Of a stretch of 64,000 nt of DNA, positions 50,259-58,825 are shown in pieces. How positions within the stretch are numbered: the first letter of the stretch is position 1; each line of letters opens with the position of its first letter. The translations under genes and the position numbers were made by a program. The notes under the pieces are model-generated. The model saw nothing but the letters and a program-made list of their open reading frames with translations. It was not told the DNA's origin and searched no databases. The stretch is from Halosimplex litoreum (lineage in GTDB: Archaea > Halobacteriota > Halobacteria > Halobacteriales > Haloarculaceae): contig NZ_CP065856.1 of NCBI RefSeq assembly GCF_016065055.1, positions 1,797,836 to 1,861,835 on the forward strand. Reading direction: 5' to 3'.

Positions 50259-53075
50259 ATGGCGACGGAAACGAACAGTCGGGGGGCGCCCTACGACGGG
50301 CGGCTGTTCGAACTGTACACCAAGTACGTGCGAGAACCGGAGTCGAAGATAGACGTCTACGGGTACACCTTGCTGGTGACGGGATACCTGCTGGCGATCG
50401 GGGGGATGGGGGTCTACCTGCTCGGGCCGAGCGGGACGGGGGCGCCCAACGACACCGTGTATCTGGTGCGGAAGATCGCAGTCGTGCTCGCCGCACCGGG
50501 GCTGTTGCTCTCGCTGCTCGGGATCGTGTCGTTGTTGCCGGTGACCAACCGGAGCCTCTACGCGGCCGTCGTCGGGACGCTCGTGGGTCTCGGTGCGGTG
50601 GGGGCGTTCGGCGTCCACTACCCGAACAACTGGCACTTCGGGACGCCGAGTTACAGCGAACCGATCATCGCGGTTTACACCTTCGGCGTCGCGGTCGTCG
50701 CCGGGGTGGTCATCATGGTCCCGGTCGTCACCGGCGAGCGGAGCTACTTCTCGGAGACGACCGTCGGCCGCGAGTACGACCACCCCGACATCGCGCTCGG
50801 GAAGGCCGACCGCGGCGGGCTGTTCGCGGTGTTCAAACGCGACACGGAGTGGAGCTGGCGGTTCATCGACCAGAACGCCGTCGCGGGGTCGACGGGATCG
50901 TTCCTCCCGCGGCTGGAGGCCGAACAGCGGGTCGACGCGGTCAAAGAGCAGGTCGCCGACGCCGGGCTACTGGAGATCAAACACGCCGCGTTCCGACTGT
51001 ACGAGGGCGGCGACGGCTGGCAGTGGCACCTCCTGCGCGAGGACGGCAGCGCCGTGGCAGAGGGCGGCCACGACTTCGACTCGCGCGACACCGCCGAGTC
51101 CGCGATCAACGTGATCAAAGATCACGGTCCCGACGCCGAAGTCGTCGTTCGCGAAGCAGCCGCATTCGACGTCCACCGCCGGGACTCGGCGTTCGCCTGG
51201 CGACTCGTCGACGACGACCGGGGACCGCTGGCCGAGGCCGTCGAGACCCACGGCGACCGCTCGGGAGCACGGGACGACCTCGACGCGTTCCGCGAGCGGG
51301 TCGGCGCGGCGACCGAACTCCTCGTCGACGCCTACGGGGTGGAACTCCGCTCGGACGACGACGGCTGGCGCTGGCTCCTCCGGGACGACGCCCACCGGCA
51401 ACTCGCGTCGAGCACGGGCAGCTACGAGTCGAAGGGCGTCGCCGAATCGGCCGTCTACGACCTCCTCGAGCGGGTCGAGGGCGCGAACACCGTCGTCGCC
51501 GGCGAGCCGACCTACGACGTCTACCGGACCGGGAGCGACTGGGCGTGGCGCCTCGTCGACGAGACGGGCTCGGCCGTCGCCCGGGGCGTCGAGCCCGTCG
51601 GCGACGCGGAGACGGCCGCCGCCGGTGCCGAGGAGCTCCAGTCCCACGCCGAGGCCGCCGAAATCGTCGAGATCGAGGACCTGGAGTTCGAGACCTACCG
51701 CCGCGGCGGCGCGTGGCACTGGCGGCTCGTCGACGCCGAACGGTCCGTCCACGCCCGCAGCACGGACGCCTACGACTCCGAGGAGGAGGCCGCGGGAGTG
51801 GTCGACCGCGTCCGCAGCGAGGCGCCCGAAGCGACCCTCATCGAGTTCGACAACGCCGCCTTCCAGGTGTACGAGGCCGAGGGTGGCGCCTGGCGCTGGC
51901 GGCTCATCGACGAGGACGGGACGGTCCTGGCCGACAGCGGCCAGGGCGAGTACGAGTCGAAAGACGACGCGATGAGCGCGATGCTGACCCTCCAGGAGAA
52001 CGCGCCCGACGCCGAACACCTGGAGATCGAACACGCCGCCTTCGAGCTGTTCCAGGACGACGACGGCTGGGGCTGGCGGCTCGTCGACGACATCGGCGAC
52101 ACCATCGCCGACAGCGCGACTCGCTACGACGAGGAAGAGGGCGCTCGGGGGGCGATGGACAGCCTCGTCGCCTCCGTCAGCGAGGTCGACGAGCGCCGGA
52201 TGCGCGAGGGTATCTTCCAGGTGTACGCCGACGGCGACGACGAGTGGTGGTGGCGGTTCGTCCGCCCCGACGGCCGGGTCGTCGCCGAGTCGCCGTCGGC
52301 GTTCGGCACCCGCCACCAAGTCGAGGCGGCCGTCGAATCGCTCCGGAGCGACGCGACCGACGCGTCCGTGACCACGGTCGGCCGGCTCGCGGTCCGTCTG
52401 CATCCCGACGACTGGCACTGGGCGCTCGTCGACGCCGACCGCGAGCCGGTGGCGACCGGTCGCGTGACCTACGACGACCGCGCGGCCGTCGAGTCGGCCG
52501 TCTCGGACCTCCAGACGTCGGCCGCCGGGACGACCGTCTACGAGATCCGCGACGCCGCCTTCGACTGCTACCGCTCCGAGGACGGCTGGACGTGGCGCCT
52601 CGTCGACGCCGACCACGAGCCGCTCGCCCGCGCGTCGGCGACCTACGACGACCGCGCAGCCGTGCAGTCGGCGGTCGAACGCGTCAGCGCGCTCGCGCCC
52701 GACGCGGACGTGGTCGACTTCGACGACGTGGCCTTCGAACTCCGGACCGAGACCGACGGCTGGACGTGGCGCCTCGTCGACGAGGACGGCCGCGCCCTCG
52801 GTGCCGCGGCCGGGTACCACGACTCCCGCGAGGCCGCCGAGCGAGACGTCGAAGCGGCCCGCGAGACGTTCGCGGACGCGAGCGTCCTCGAGATCGACTC
52901 GGCGGCCTTCGAGTTCCATCGGACCGACGAGGGGTGGCAGTGGCGCCTCGTCGACGACCACGGCGACGAACTCGCCCGGAGCATCGCGACCTTCGAGAGC
53001 CGCGTCGAGGCCCAGGAAGACCTCTCGACGGTCAAGTCGCTCGGGCCGGACGCCTGGGTCTCGACGGCCGAGTAG
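50259..53075 (+). CDS. Membrane-anchored protein with about 13 tandem DUF1508/YegP-like repeats
   Basis: 938 residues. N-terminal membrane part of about 165 residues with four hydrophobic helices (about 38-58, 70-92, 98-115, 128-148). The rest is an array of about 13 units of 55-60 residues, each with the core F-x-V/L-Y-x(4-6)-W-x-W-R-L-V-D-x-D/E-G/R-x-x-L-A, then a short helix with A-x-x-A-V/I and a linker A-x-A-E-x-V/L-E-I. This matches DUF1508 (YegP; haloarchaeal HVO_2922), normally found as one or two units. The repeats hold no obvious catalytic residues; conserved Trp pairs point to binding or packing. The array is probably cytoplasmic or surface-exposed depending on topology. Unusual size; no partner gene evident. 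Confidence 0.82.
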   Translation: MATETNSRGAPYDGRLFELYTKYVREPESKIDVYGYTLLVTGYLLAIGGMGVYLLGPSGTGAPNDTVYLVRKIAVVLAAPGLLLSLLGIVSLLPVTNRSLYAAVVGTLVGLGAVGAFGVHYPNNWHFGTPSYSEPIIAVYTFGVAVVAGVVIMVPVVTGERSYFSETTVGREYDHPDIALGKADRGGLFAVFKRDTEWSWRFIDQNAVAGSTGSFLPRLEAEQRVDAVKEQVADAGLLEIKHAAFRLYEGGDGWQWHLLREDGSAVAEGGHDFDSRDTAESAINVIKDHGPDAEVVVREAAAFDVHRRDSAFAWRLVDDDRGPLAEAVETHGDRSGARDDLDAFRERVGAATELLVDAYGVELRSDDDGWRWLLRDDAHRQLASSTGSYESKGVAESAVYDLLERVEGANTVVAGEPTYDVYRTGSDWAWRLVDETGSAVARGVEPVGDAETAAAGAEELQSHAEAAEIVEIEDLEFETYRRGGAWHWRLVDAERSVHARSTDAYDSEEEAAGVVDRVRSEAPEATLIEFDNAAFQVYEAEGGAWRWRLIDEDGTVLADSGQGEYESKDDAMSAMLTLQENAPDAEHLEIEHAAFELFQDDDGWGWRLVDDIGDTIADSATRYDEEEGARGAMDSLVASVSEVDERRMREGIFQVYADGDDEWWWRFVRPDGRVVAESPSAFGTRHQVEAAVESLRSDATDASVTTVGRLAVRLHPDDWHWALVDADREPVATGRVTYDDRAAVESAVSDLQTSAAGTTVYEIRDAAFDCYRSEDGWTWRLVDADHEPLARASATYDDRAAVQSAVERVSALAPDADVVDFDDVAFELRTETDGWTWRLVDEDGRALGAAAGYHDSREAAERDVEAARETFADASVLEIDSAAFEFHRTDEGWQWRLVDDHGDELARSIATFESRVEAQEDLSTVKSLGPDAWVSTAE

Positions 53076-53135
53076 ACCGCGTCTCTCCTTCGAGCGACGA
53101 CAACCGCTTTCCCGCCGGGCGTCGAACCCGCGGCC

Positions 53136-53534
53136 GTGAACGCGGAGACCGGAGCGGACGCGACGGTGAACGCGCGAAGGGTCGCGGTCAGCGCCGTCTT
53201 CGCCGCCGTCGCGGGAGCCGTCCTCTGGCCGCCCGGTGCCGTCTACTGGACCGCGGTGGCCGCGACGGTCGGCGAAGCCGCGACGCTGGCGCTAGTCGTC
53301 GTCGCGGCGATAGCGCTCGGCGCCGCGTTCGGGGCGCTCACCGGCGTCCGCGTCCGTGAGTTCGCGGCGGGTACCGCGGGGGCGTACCTCCTCGGCATGG
53401 CCGCGATCGCGGCCGCGCGCTCCCCGGACAGTCCCGTGCATCTCTTCCTCTACGGCGCGGTCGCCGCTTGCCTCGTCGTCGGCGTCGCCGCCGCACGCGT
53501 TCGGGCGGGAGCGCCGCGTCGGTCCGATGATTAA
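53136..53534 (+). CDS. Small multi-helix membrane protein
   Basis: 132 residues, GTG start. Four hydrophobic segments (about 15-33, 38-58, 61-86, 102-120) with Ala/Val/Gly-rich sequence; ends in a charged RRSDD tail. No family recognised. It lies between the DUF1508-array gene (60 bases upstream) and the ABC ATPase gene (25 bases downstream), so it may belong to either transcript; it is not similar to a known ABC subunit. Confidence 0.65.
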   Translation: MNAETGADATVNARRVAVSAVFAAVAGAVLWPPGAVYWTAVAATVGEAATLALVVVAAIALGAAFGALTGVRVREFAAGTAGAYLLGMAAIAAARSPDSPVHLFLYGAVAACLVVGVAAARVRAGAPRRSDD

Positions 53535-53559
53535 TCTCCGTGCGCCCCCTGAAGCGGGT

Positions 53560-54311
<752 letters not shown>

Positions 54312-54312
<1 letters not shown>

Positions 54313-55553
54313 TGGACCGCACGGAGACGCTGCGGATCAGCGTCCGCTCGTTGCGCTCCCATCGTCTGCGAGCGGCGCTAACGGTGATCGGCATCGTCAT
54401 CGGGATCGCCGCGGTCGTCACCTTCGCCACCTTCGGCGCGAGCCTGCGGGCCGACGTGGTCTCGGAGATCGAAGGCTCCAGCGCCAACGAGGTGTATCTC
54501 GTCGCCACCGAGGCCGACGAGGGCGGCGGGTTCGGCGGCGCCGGCCAGCCCGTCTTCACCGAGTACGACCTCTCGCAGTTGCGCGAGATCGAAGGCGTCC
54601 AGCGCGTCGTCCCGCGCGGGATCGTCCCCGTCAGCGCCGTCGCCCACGACAACGAGACGATCGCCCAGCGGCAGGTCACCGCGACCAACGCGACCGCCTT
54701 CGAGACGGCCACCTTCGAGTCGGGCCGGGCCTTCGACAACGGCGCGAACGAGGCGGTCGTCAATCGCCCGGCCGCGCAGCTGTTCCCCGGCAACCTCTCG
54801 ACGGGCGACGAGCTCTCGATCACTCGCTCGTCGGGCGAACGGTTCGACGTCACCGTGGTCGGCATCGTCAACGGCACCGGCGGCCAGCTCCCGTTCAGCT
54901 CCTTCACCGACCAGCCGCGGGTGTTCGTCCCCGCCGACCCGTTCTACCAGTCGGTCGTCGAGAGCCCCAACGCGGTGAGCAACCAGCGGGTCTACTCGCA
55001 GGTGACCGTCGTCACCGACCCCGCCGACACCACCGCCACCCAGGAGCGCGTCCGCGAGTACTTCGCCGGCAACCGCTCGGACGCCGCGCAACTGGTCCCC
55101 GACGGCTACGAGGTGAGCGCCCGGACCAACGCCGACCTAGTCGACAGCATCGAGCGCATCGTCACCAGACTCACCCGCTTCGTCACCGGCATCGCCGTCA
55201 TCGCGCTGATCGTCGGCGCCGTCGGCATCGCGAACATCATGCTCGTCAGCGTCACCGAGCGGACCCGCGAGATCGGGATCATGAAGGCCGTCGGGGCGCG
55301 CAGCCGCGACGTGATGGAGCTCTTTCTGGCGGAGGCGGTCCTGCTCGGGGCGCTCGGCGCCATCATCGGCGTCCCACTCGGGATCGCCGCCGGCTGGGCC
55401 GCCACGCGGTACGCCGAGATCCCGCTGACCCTGGCGCCCGGGTGGTTCGCCGCCGCCGTCGCCGTCGGCGTCCTCACCGGCGTCGTCGCCGGCCTCTACC
55501 CCGCCTGGCGGGCCGCCCGCGTCGACCCGATCGACGCGCTGCGGTACGAGTGA
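54312..55553 (+). CDS. ABC transporter permease, MacB/FtsX type
   Basis: 413 residues. One helix at about 18-40, a large extracytoplasmic domain (about 45-275, the MacB periplasmic-core-like region, with N-x-T sequons), then three helices (about 285-310, 335-360, 375-400). Conserved NIMLVSVTERTREIGIMKAVGARSRDVMELFLAEAVLLGALGAIIG is the FtsX/MacB signature coupling to the ATPase. It forms a dimer with the preceding ATPase to move or release a substrate, probably lipoprotein, peptide or drug; the substrate is unknown. Overlap of one base with the ATPase gene. Confidence 0.94.
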
Positions 55554-55589
55554 CGGCGTGAACGGCGGTCGTCACTCGGTCCGCCGCGG

Positions 55590-56276
55590 CTACCTGCCGG
55601 CGGTCACCCGCAATCGCTGGCCGCGGAGGACGAGCAGCGCGCCCCCGATACCCGCGATCCACTGGAGGGCGATCACGATGTCGCGGCGCTCGCCCGTCGT
55701 CGTCCGGTAGCTCGTCGCGGTGACGACGTAGTAGTCCCCGTCGTGTTCGACGAGTTCGTCGGCACCGTCGATCCGGTCGCGCGTCCGGTACTGCCCGGTC
55801 TCCAGCGCCTCGCGGATACCCGCCGACGCCTCGCGGCTCTCGGCCGCCACCCACTCCAGCGCCTCCGACCGGGGCACGCTGTCGAGACCGTACTCGACGC
55901 TGTCGTTCGCGAGCTCCCGCCCCACCGGCTCGAAGAACCCTTTTCCCCAGACGTAGACGTACTCGTAGTCGCTCCGGAGGTACCCCGACGGCAATCCGTC
56001 GTAGACGACCCCGCCGTCGGCGTGTACTGCGCGTTCGACGACGCACGACCGGCTGGGAGCTCGCTCGAAACACGCCACCTCGGGGTCGAGACCGGGCGCC
56101 CCTCGCTCCGCGTCGTAGGTCCCGTTGTCGTAGAAGGTCACTTCTTTCGGCTCGTACGTGTAGCTGTCCGGGTCGCCGACGTCGAGCGCCCCGACGACGA
56201 ACGGGTTCAACAGGAGCGCGAACCCCGCGACGGTCAGGAGCCAGCCCCAGTGGCGCTCGGTCAGCGAGTGTGTCAC
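55590..56276 (-). CDS. Membrane-anchored protein with large extracytoplasmic domain
   Basis: 228 residues from the GTG giving MTHSLTERHWGWLLT; upstream codons are unlikely. One helix at about 11-30, an outside domain of about 165 residues with two Cys (EVACFERAPSRSCVVERAV), an aromatic region (YVYVWGKGFFEPVG), and a second helix at about 202-218 near the C-terminus. The shape (helix, outside domain, helix) suits a two-pass surface protein. Family not recognised. It is convergent with the ABC permease gene. Confidence 0.72.
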   Translation of the reverse strand: MTHSLTERHWGWLLTVAGFALLLNPFVVGALDVGDPDSYTYEPKEVTFYDNGTYDAERGAPGLDPEVACFERAPSRSCVVERAVHADGGVVYDGLPSGYLRSDYEYVYVWGKGFFEPVGRELANDSVEYGLDSVPRSEALEWVAAESREASAGIREALETGQYRTRDRIDGADELVEHDGDYYVVTATSYRTTTGERRDIVIALQWIAGIGGALLVLRGQRLRVTAGR

Positions 56277-56391
56277 AGCCGATCGTTCACCCCGGCCGAC
56301 AAGACGGTGTCGGTCCCGTAGCCGGTCGCTCGGTGGGGTCGCCCACGCGCGAGCCTGTGTCCCCGTCACACGGTGGCTCGCCCAGCAAAGC

Positions 56392-56397
56392 CTTAAA
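56392..56397 (+). promoter_or_regulatory. TATA element of the KH-domain gene
   Basis: CTTAAA lies 26-31 bases before the ATG at 56423, the spacing of a leaderless haloarchaeal promoter. Confidence 0.5.
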
Positions 56398-56422
56398 CCG
56401 ACGGAGACACCTACGGTCGGGC

Positions 56423-56971
56423 ATGCAACACGTGAAGATTCCGCAGGACCGGATCGGCGTGCTGATCGGCGAAGGGGGTGCGACGCTGCGGGAGATCGAG
56501 GACCGCGCGGAGGTGCGACTCGACGTCGACAGCGAGACGGGCCAGGTGAAAGTCGAACAGACCGGCGACCCGCTCACCGCGCTGAAGGGCCCGGACATCG
56601 TCAAGGCCATCGGCCGCGGGTTCGCCCCCGAGGAGGCCATGCGACTGCTCGACGACGAGATGATGATGTTCGACATCATCGACATCGACGCGGCCGCGCG
56701 CAACCGCAACGACCTCCAGCGCCACAAGGGGCGGCTCATCGGCGAGGACGGTCGCACCCGCGAACTCATGGAGGAACTCTCGGGCGCCTCCGTCGTCATC
56801 TACGGCTCGACGCTGGGCATCATCGGCGGCCCCGAACAGGTCGACACCGTCCGCGAAGCCGCCGAGATGATCATCGAAGGCGCCCCTCACGGCACCGTCT
56901 ACTCCTTCCTCGAAGAGAAGCACAACGAGATGAAACACAAAGGTCTCGACTATCACAAGTTCACCGGCTAG
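56423..56971 (+). CDS. KH-domain ribosome-biogenesis protein (Pno1/Dim2 homologue)
   Basis: 182 residues. Two KH domains: the first with IPQDRIGVLIGEGGATLREIEDRA (GxxG as GEGG), the second with RHKGRLIGEDGRTRELMEELSGASVVIYG (GxxG as GEDG). Between them is the DDEMMMFDIIDIDAAARNRNDL linker typical of archaeal Pno1/Dim2. In archaea it binds the 3' region of 16S rRNA and supports maturation and the Nob1/Rio1 steps. The usual eif1A-rio1-pno1 cluster is not present upstream, so the gene is separated from its common partners here. Confidence 0.92.
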   Translation: MQHVKIPQDRIGVLIGEGGATLREIEDRAEVRLDVDSETGQVKVEQTGDPLTALKGPDIVKAIGRGFAPEEAMRLLDDEMMMFDIIDIDAAARNRNDLQRHKGRLIGEDGRTRELMEELSGASVVIYGSTLGIIGGPEQVDTVREAAEMIIEGAPHGTVYSFLEEKHNEMKHKGLDYHKFTG

Positions 56972-57030
56972 AAGCGAGTACAGTCTTTCTCCGCCGGTCT
57001 ACTGTTCGTCGGCTTCGTTTTACCGCCCCG

Positions 57031-57147
57031 ACCGCTTCCGCTACTACCGCTTCTGCTACTACCGCTTCTGCTACTACCGCTTCTGCTACTACCGCTTCTG
57101 CTACTACCGCTTCCGCTACTACCGCTTCCGCTACTACCGCTTCCGCG
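57031..57147. repeat. 15-base minisatellite (seven full units plus a partial)
   Basis: ACCGCTTC(T/C)GCTACT repeats head to tail seven times from 57031 to 57135, with a partial unit to 57147. Only one position varies (T or C). It ends directly at the left end of the inverted-repeat unit. Confidence 0.9.
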
Positions 57148-57148
57148 A

Positions 57149-57414
57149 ACAGCGTGAAAGCCCCGCCCGTCTCGCCTCCCGCGCCTCGCTGCGCTCCTCG
57201 CCCTACGGGCTGCGGTGCTTACTTCGTCGGGGTTCGACGAGACGGGCGCCCCTTTCATTCCCACCCTGACAGACTGGCTGGTCAGCCGACACGGGCGGGA
57301 ACGAAAGGGGCCGGCCGCTCCGGGAAGACGGGAGACGCAAGCACTGGAGCGAACGGAGTGAGCGAAGCGCGCAGCGAGCCCCTCGACCGGAGCGGCCGGG
57401 GGCTTTCACGCTGT
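57149..57414. mobile_element. MITE-like unit with 16-base terminal inverted repeats
   Basis: ACAGCGTGAAAGCCCC (57149-57164) is perfectly complementary to GGGGCTTTCACGCTGT (57399-57414). The 266-base unit holds no gene. Interior sequence includes GACGGGCG.../...CGGGCGGGAAC-type near-inverted segments. The TGAAAGCCC end motif recurs at 5648 and (inverted) near 28605. No target-site duplication is evident and no transposase with matching ends is in the window, so mobility is unproven. Confidence 0.55.
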
Positions 57415-57600
57415 CTTGCACTACGACCCGTCCCGCGGTGCTGTCGGCCGTCGCGGTCGCAGAGGTTCACGGGCGGTTCGTAGTTCGGTGGTCAGAGCTG
57501 GTAGCGGTCGTGAGCACGTCACCGCATCCGATGCTGAAGAGTACGCGTGGTACGACTCCAGGTACGAGGGTATTTGGCGGGCGCTACCGATAGCCCGGGT

Positions 57601-58662
57601 ATGCGCGCAGCAGTCTTCACGGATTACGGCGAACCGCTGGACGTGCGGGAGGTCGACGACCCCGAGCCCGAGCCCCACGGCGCGGTCGTCGCCGTCGAGG
57701 CCTGCGGAGTGTGTCGCAGCGACTGGCACGCCTGGCAGGGCGACTGGGAGTGGCGCGGCCTCGACCCGGTCCCGGGCCACATCCTGGGTCACGAGCCCGC
57801 CGGCCACGTCGTCGCCGTCGGCGAGGAAGTAACGGGCGTCTCCGAGGGCGACCACGTCGCCGTCCCGTTCAACCTCGGCGACGGGTCCTGTCACCTCTGT
57901 CGGACCGGCCACTCCAACATCTGCGAGAACCGCCAGGCACTGGGCCTCCAGCCCGCCGCACCCGGTGCCTTCGCCGAGCAGGTGCCGGTCCCCCACGCCG
58001 AGCACAACCTCGTCACGCTCCCCGAAGGGGTCTCGTCGGTGGACATGGCCGGGCTGGGCTGTCGGTTCATGACCGCCTTCCACGGACTGGCCCACAGGGC
58101 GGACGTGGGCGCTGGCGACTGGTTCGTCGTCCACGGTTGCGGCGGCGTCGGCCTCTCGGCGGTCCAGATCGCCGACGCGCTCGGCGCCAACGTGATCGGC
58201 GTCGACCTGATGGACGACAAGCTCGACTTCGCAGAGGAACAGGGCGCCGTCGAGACCGTCAACGCGAGCGCGGTCGACGACCCCGCCGCGGAAGTCCGCG
58301 ATATCACCGACGGCGGTGCCGACGTGTCGATGGACGCGCTGGGTATCGAGACCACCTGCCGCAACGCCGTCAAGAGCCTCGGCAAGACCGGCCAGCACGT
58401 CCAGGTCGGGCTGACGACGAAGGAGGCCGGCGGGAACCTGCCGCTGCCGACCGACGAGATGGTCACCGCCGAGATCGACTTCCTCGGCGCGCTCGGGATG
58501 CCGCCCGAGCGCTACGACGAGATCTTCCGGATGGTCGCCACCGGGAAGCTCGACCCCGCCGCGATCATCACCGAGCGCATCGGCCTCGAAGACGTCTCGG
58601 GCGTCCTCGACGACATGACCGACTTCGAGACGGTCGGGATTCCCGTCATCGACGAGTTCTGA
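57601..58662 (+). CDS. Zinc-dependent medium-chain alcohol dehydrogenase
   Basis: 353 residues from ATG 57601. Catalytic zinc site is intact: CGVCRSD (C and S/D region) with GHEPAG histidine-glutamate. The structural zinc loop is D-G-S-C-x2-C-x7-C (GDGSCHLCRTGHSNIC): Asp takes the place of the first Cys, comparable to the Glu ligand of some archaeal ADHs. Rossmann motif GCGGVGLSAVQIA (about 180-192) and the acidic VIGVDLMDDKL end of beta2 indicate NAD preference. It oxidises an alcohol or sugar-type substrate. The MITE-like unit lies 186 bases upstream. Confidence 0.9.
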   Translation: MRAAVFTDYGEPLDVREVDDPEPEPHGAVVAVEACGVCRSDWHAWQGDWEWRGLDPVPGHILGHEPAGHVVAVGEEVTGVSEGDHVAVPFNLGDGSCHLCRTGHSNICENRQALGLQPAAPGAFAEQVPVPHAEHNLVTLPEGVSSVDMAGLGCRFMTAFHGLAHRADVGAGDWFVVHGCGGVGLSAVQIADALGANVIGVDLMDDKLDFAEEQGAVETVNASAVDDPAAEVRDITDGGADVSMDALGIETTCRNAVKSLGKTGQHVQVGLTTKEAGGNLPLPTDEMVTAEIDFLGALGMPPERYDEIFRMVATGKLDPAAIITERIGLEDVSGVLDDMTDFETVGIPVIDEF

Positions 58663-58825
58663 GGGGTGTGGCGGCCGGGCCGTAGCGCTCGGGGCTCGAT
58701 ACCGTGATTTTTGCCGTCGTCGAGCCCATCGCTCCGAGACTCACCGCCACGACGCTTCGAAAGAATAGCTCGATAACCGAGGTATCGCGGCCGTGCGACC
58801 GCCCGCTCGACTGCACTACCGGTGA

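Larger units (their letters stand above)
56972..57600. other. 629-base gene-free region with minisatellite and MITE-like unit
   Basis: Holds in order a 15-base minisatellite (57031-57147), a 266-base unit bounded by perfect 16-base inverted repeats (57149-57414), and a unique stretch upstream of the MDR gene. A minus-strand open frame across the minisatellite reads Ser/Gly/Arg repeats and is not believed to be a gene. Confidence 0.7.

Noticed and set aside
50967..52961. 664-codon minus-strand open frame opposite the DUF1508 array
   Set aside because: Antisense to clearly repeated W-x-W-R-L units; the repeat period follows the plus-strand protein.
57031..57147. Minisatellite considered as a CRISPR array
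   Set aside because: Units of 15 bases are adjacent with no spacers, and no cas gene is nearby. The same holds for the repeats at 7011, 31156 and 47568.
56968..57264. Minus-strand 98-codon frame reading Ser/Gly/Arg repeats
   Set aside because: It runs through the minisatellite and into the inverted-repeat unit, is basic, and lacks promoter or domain.
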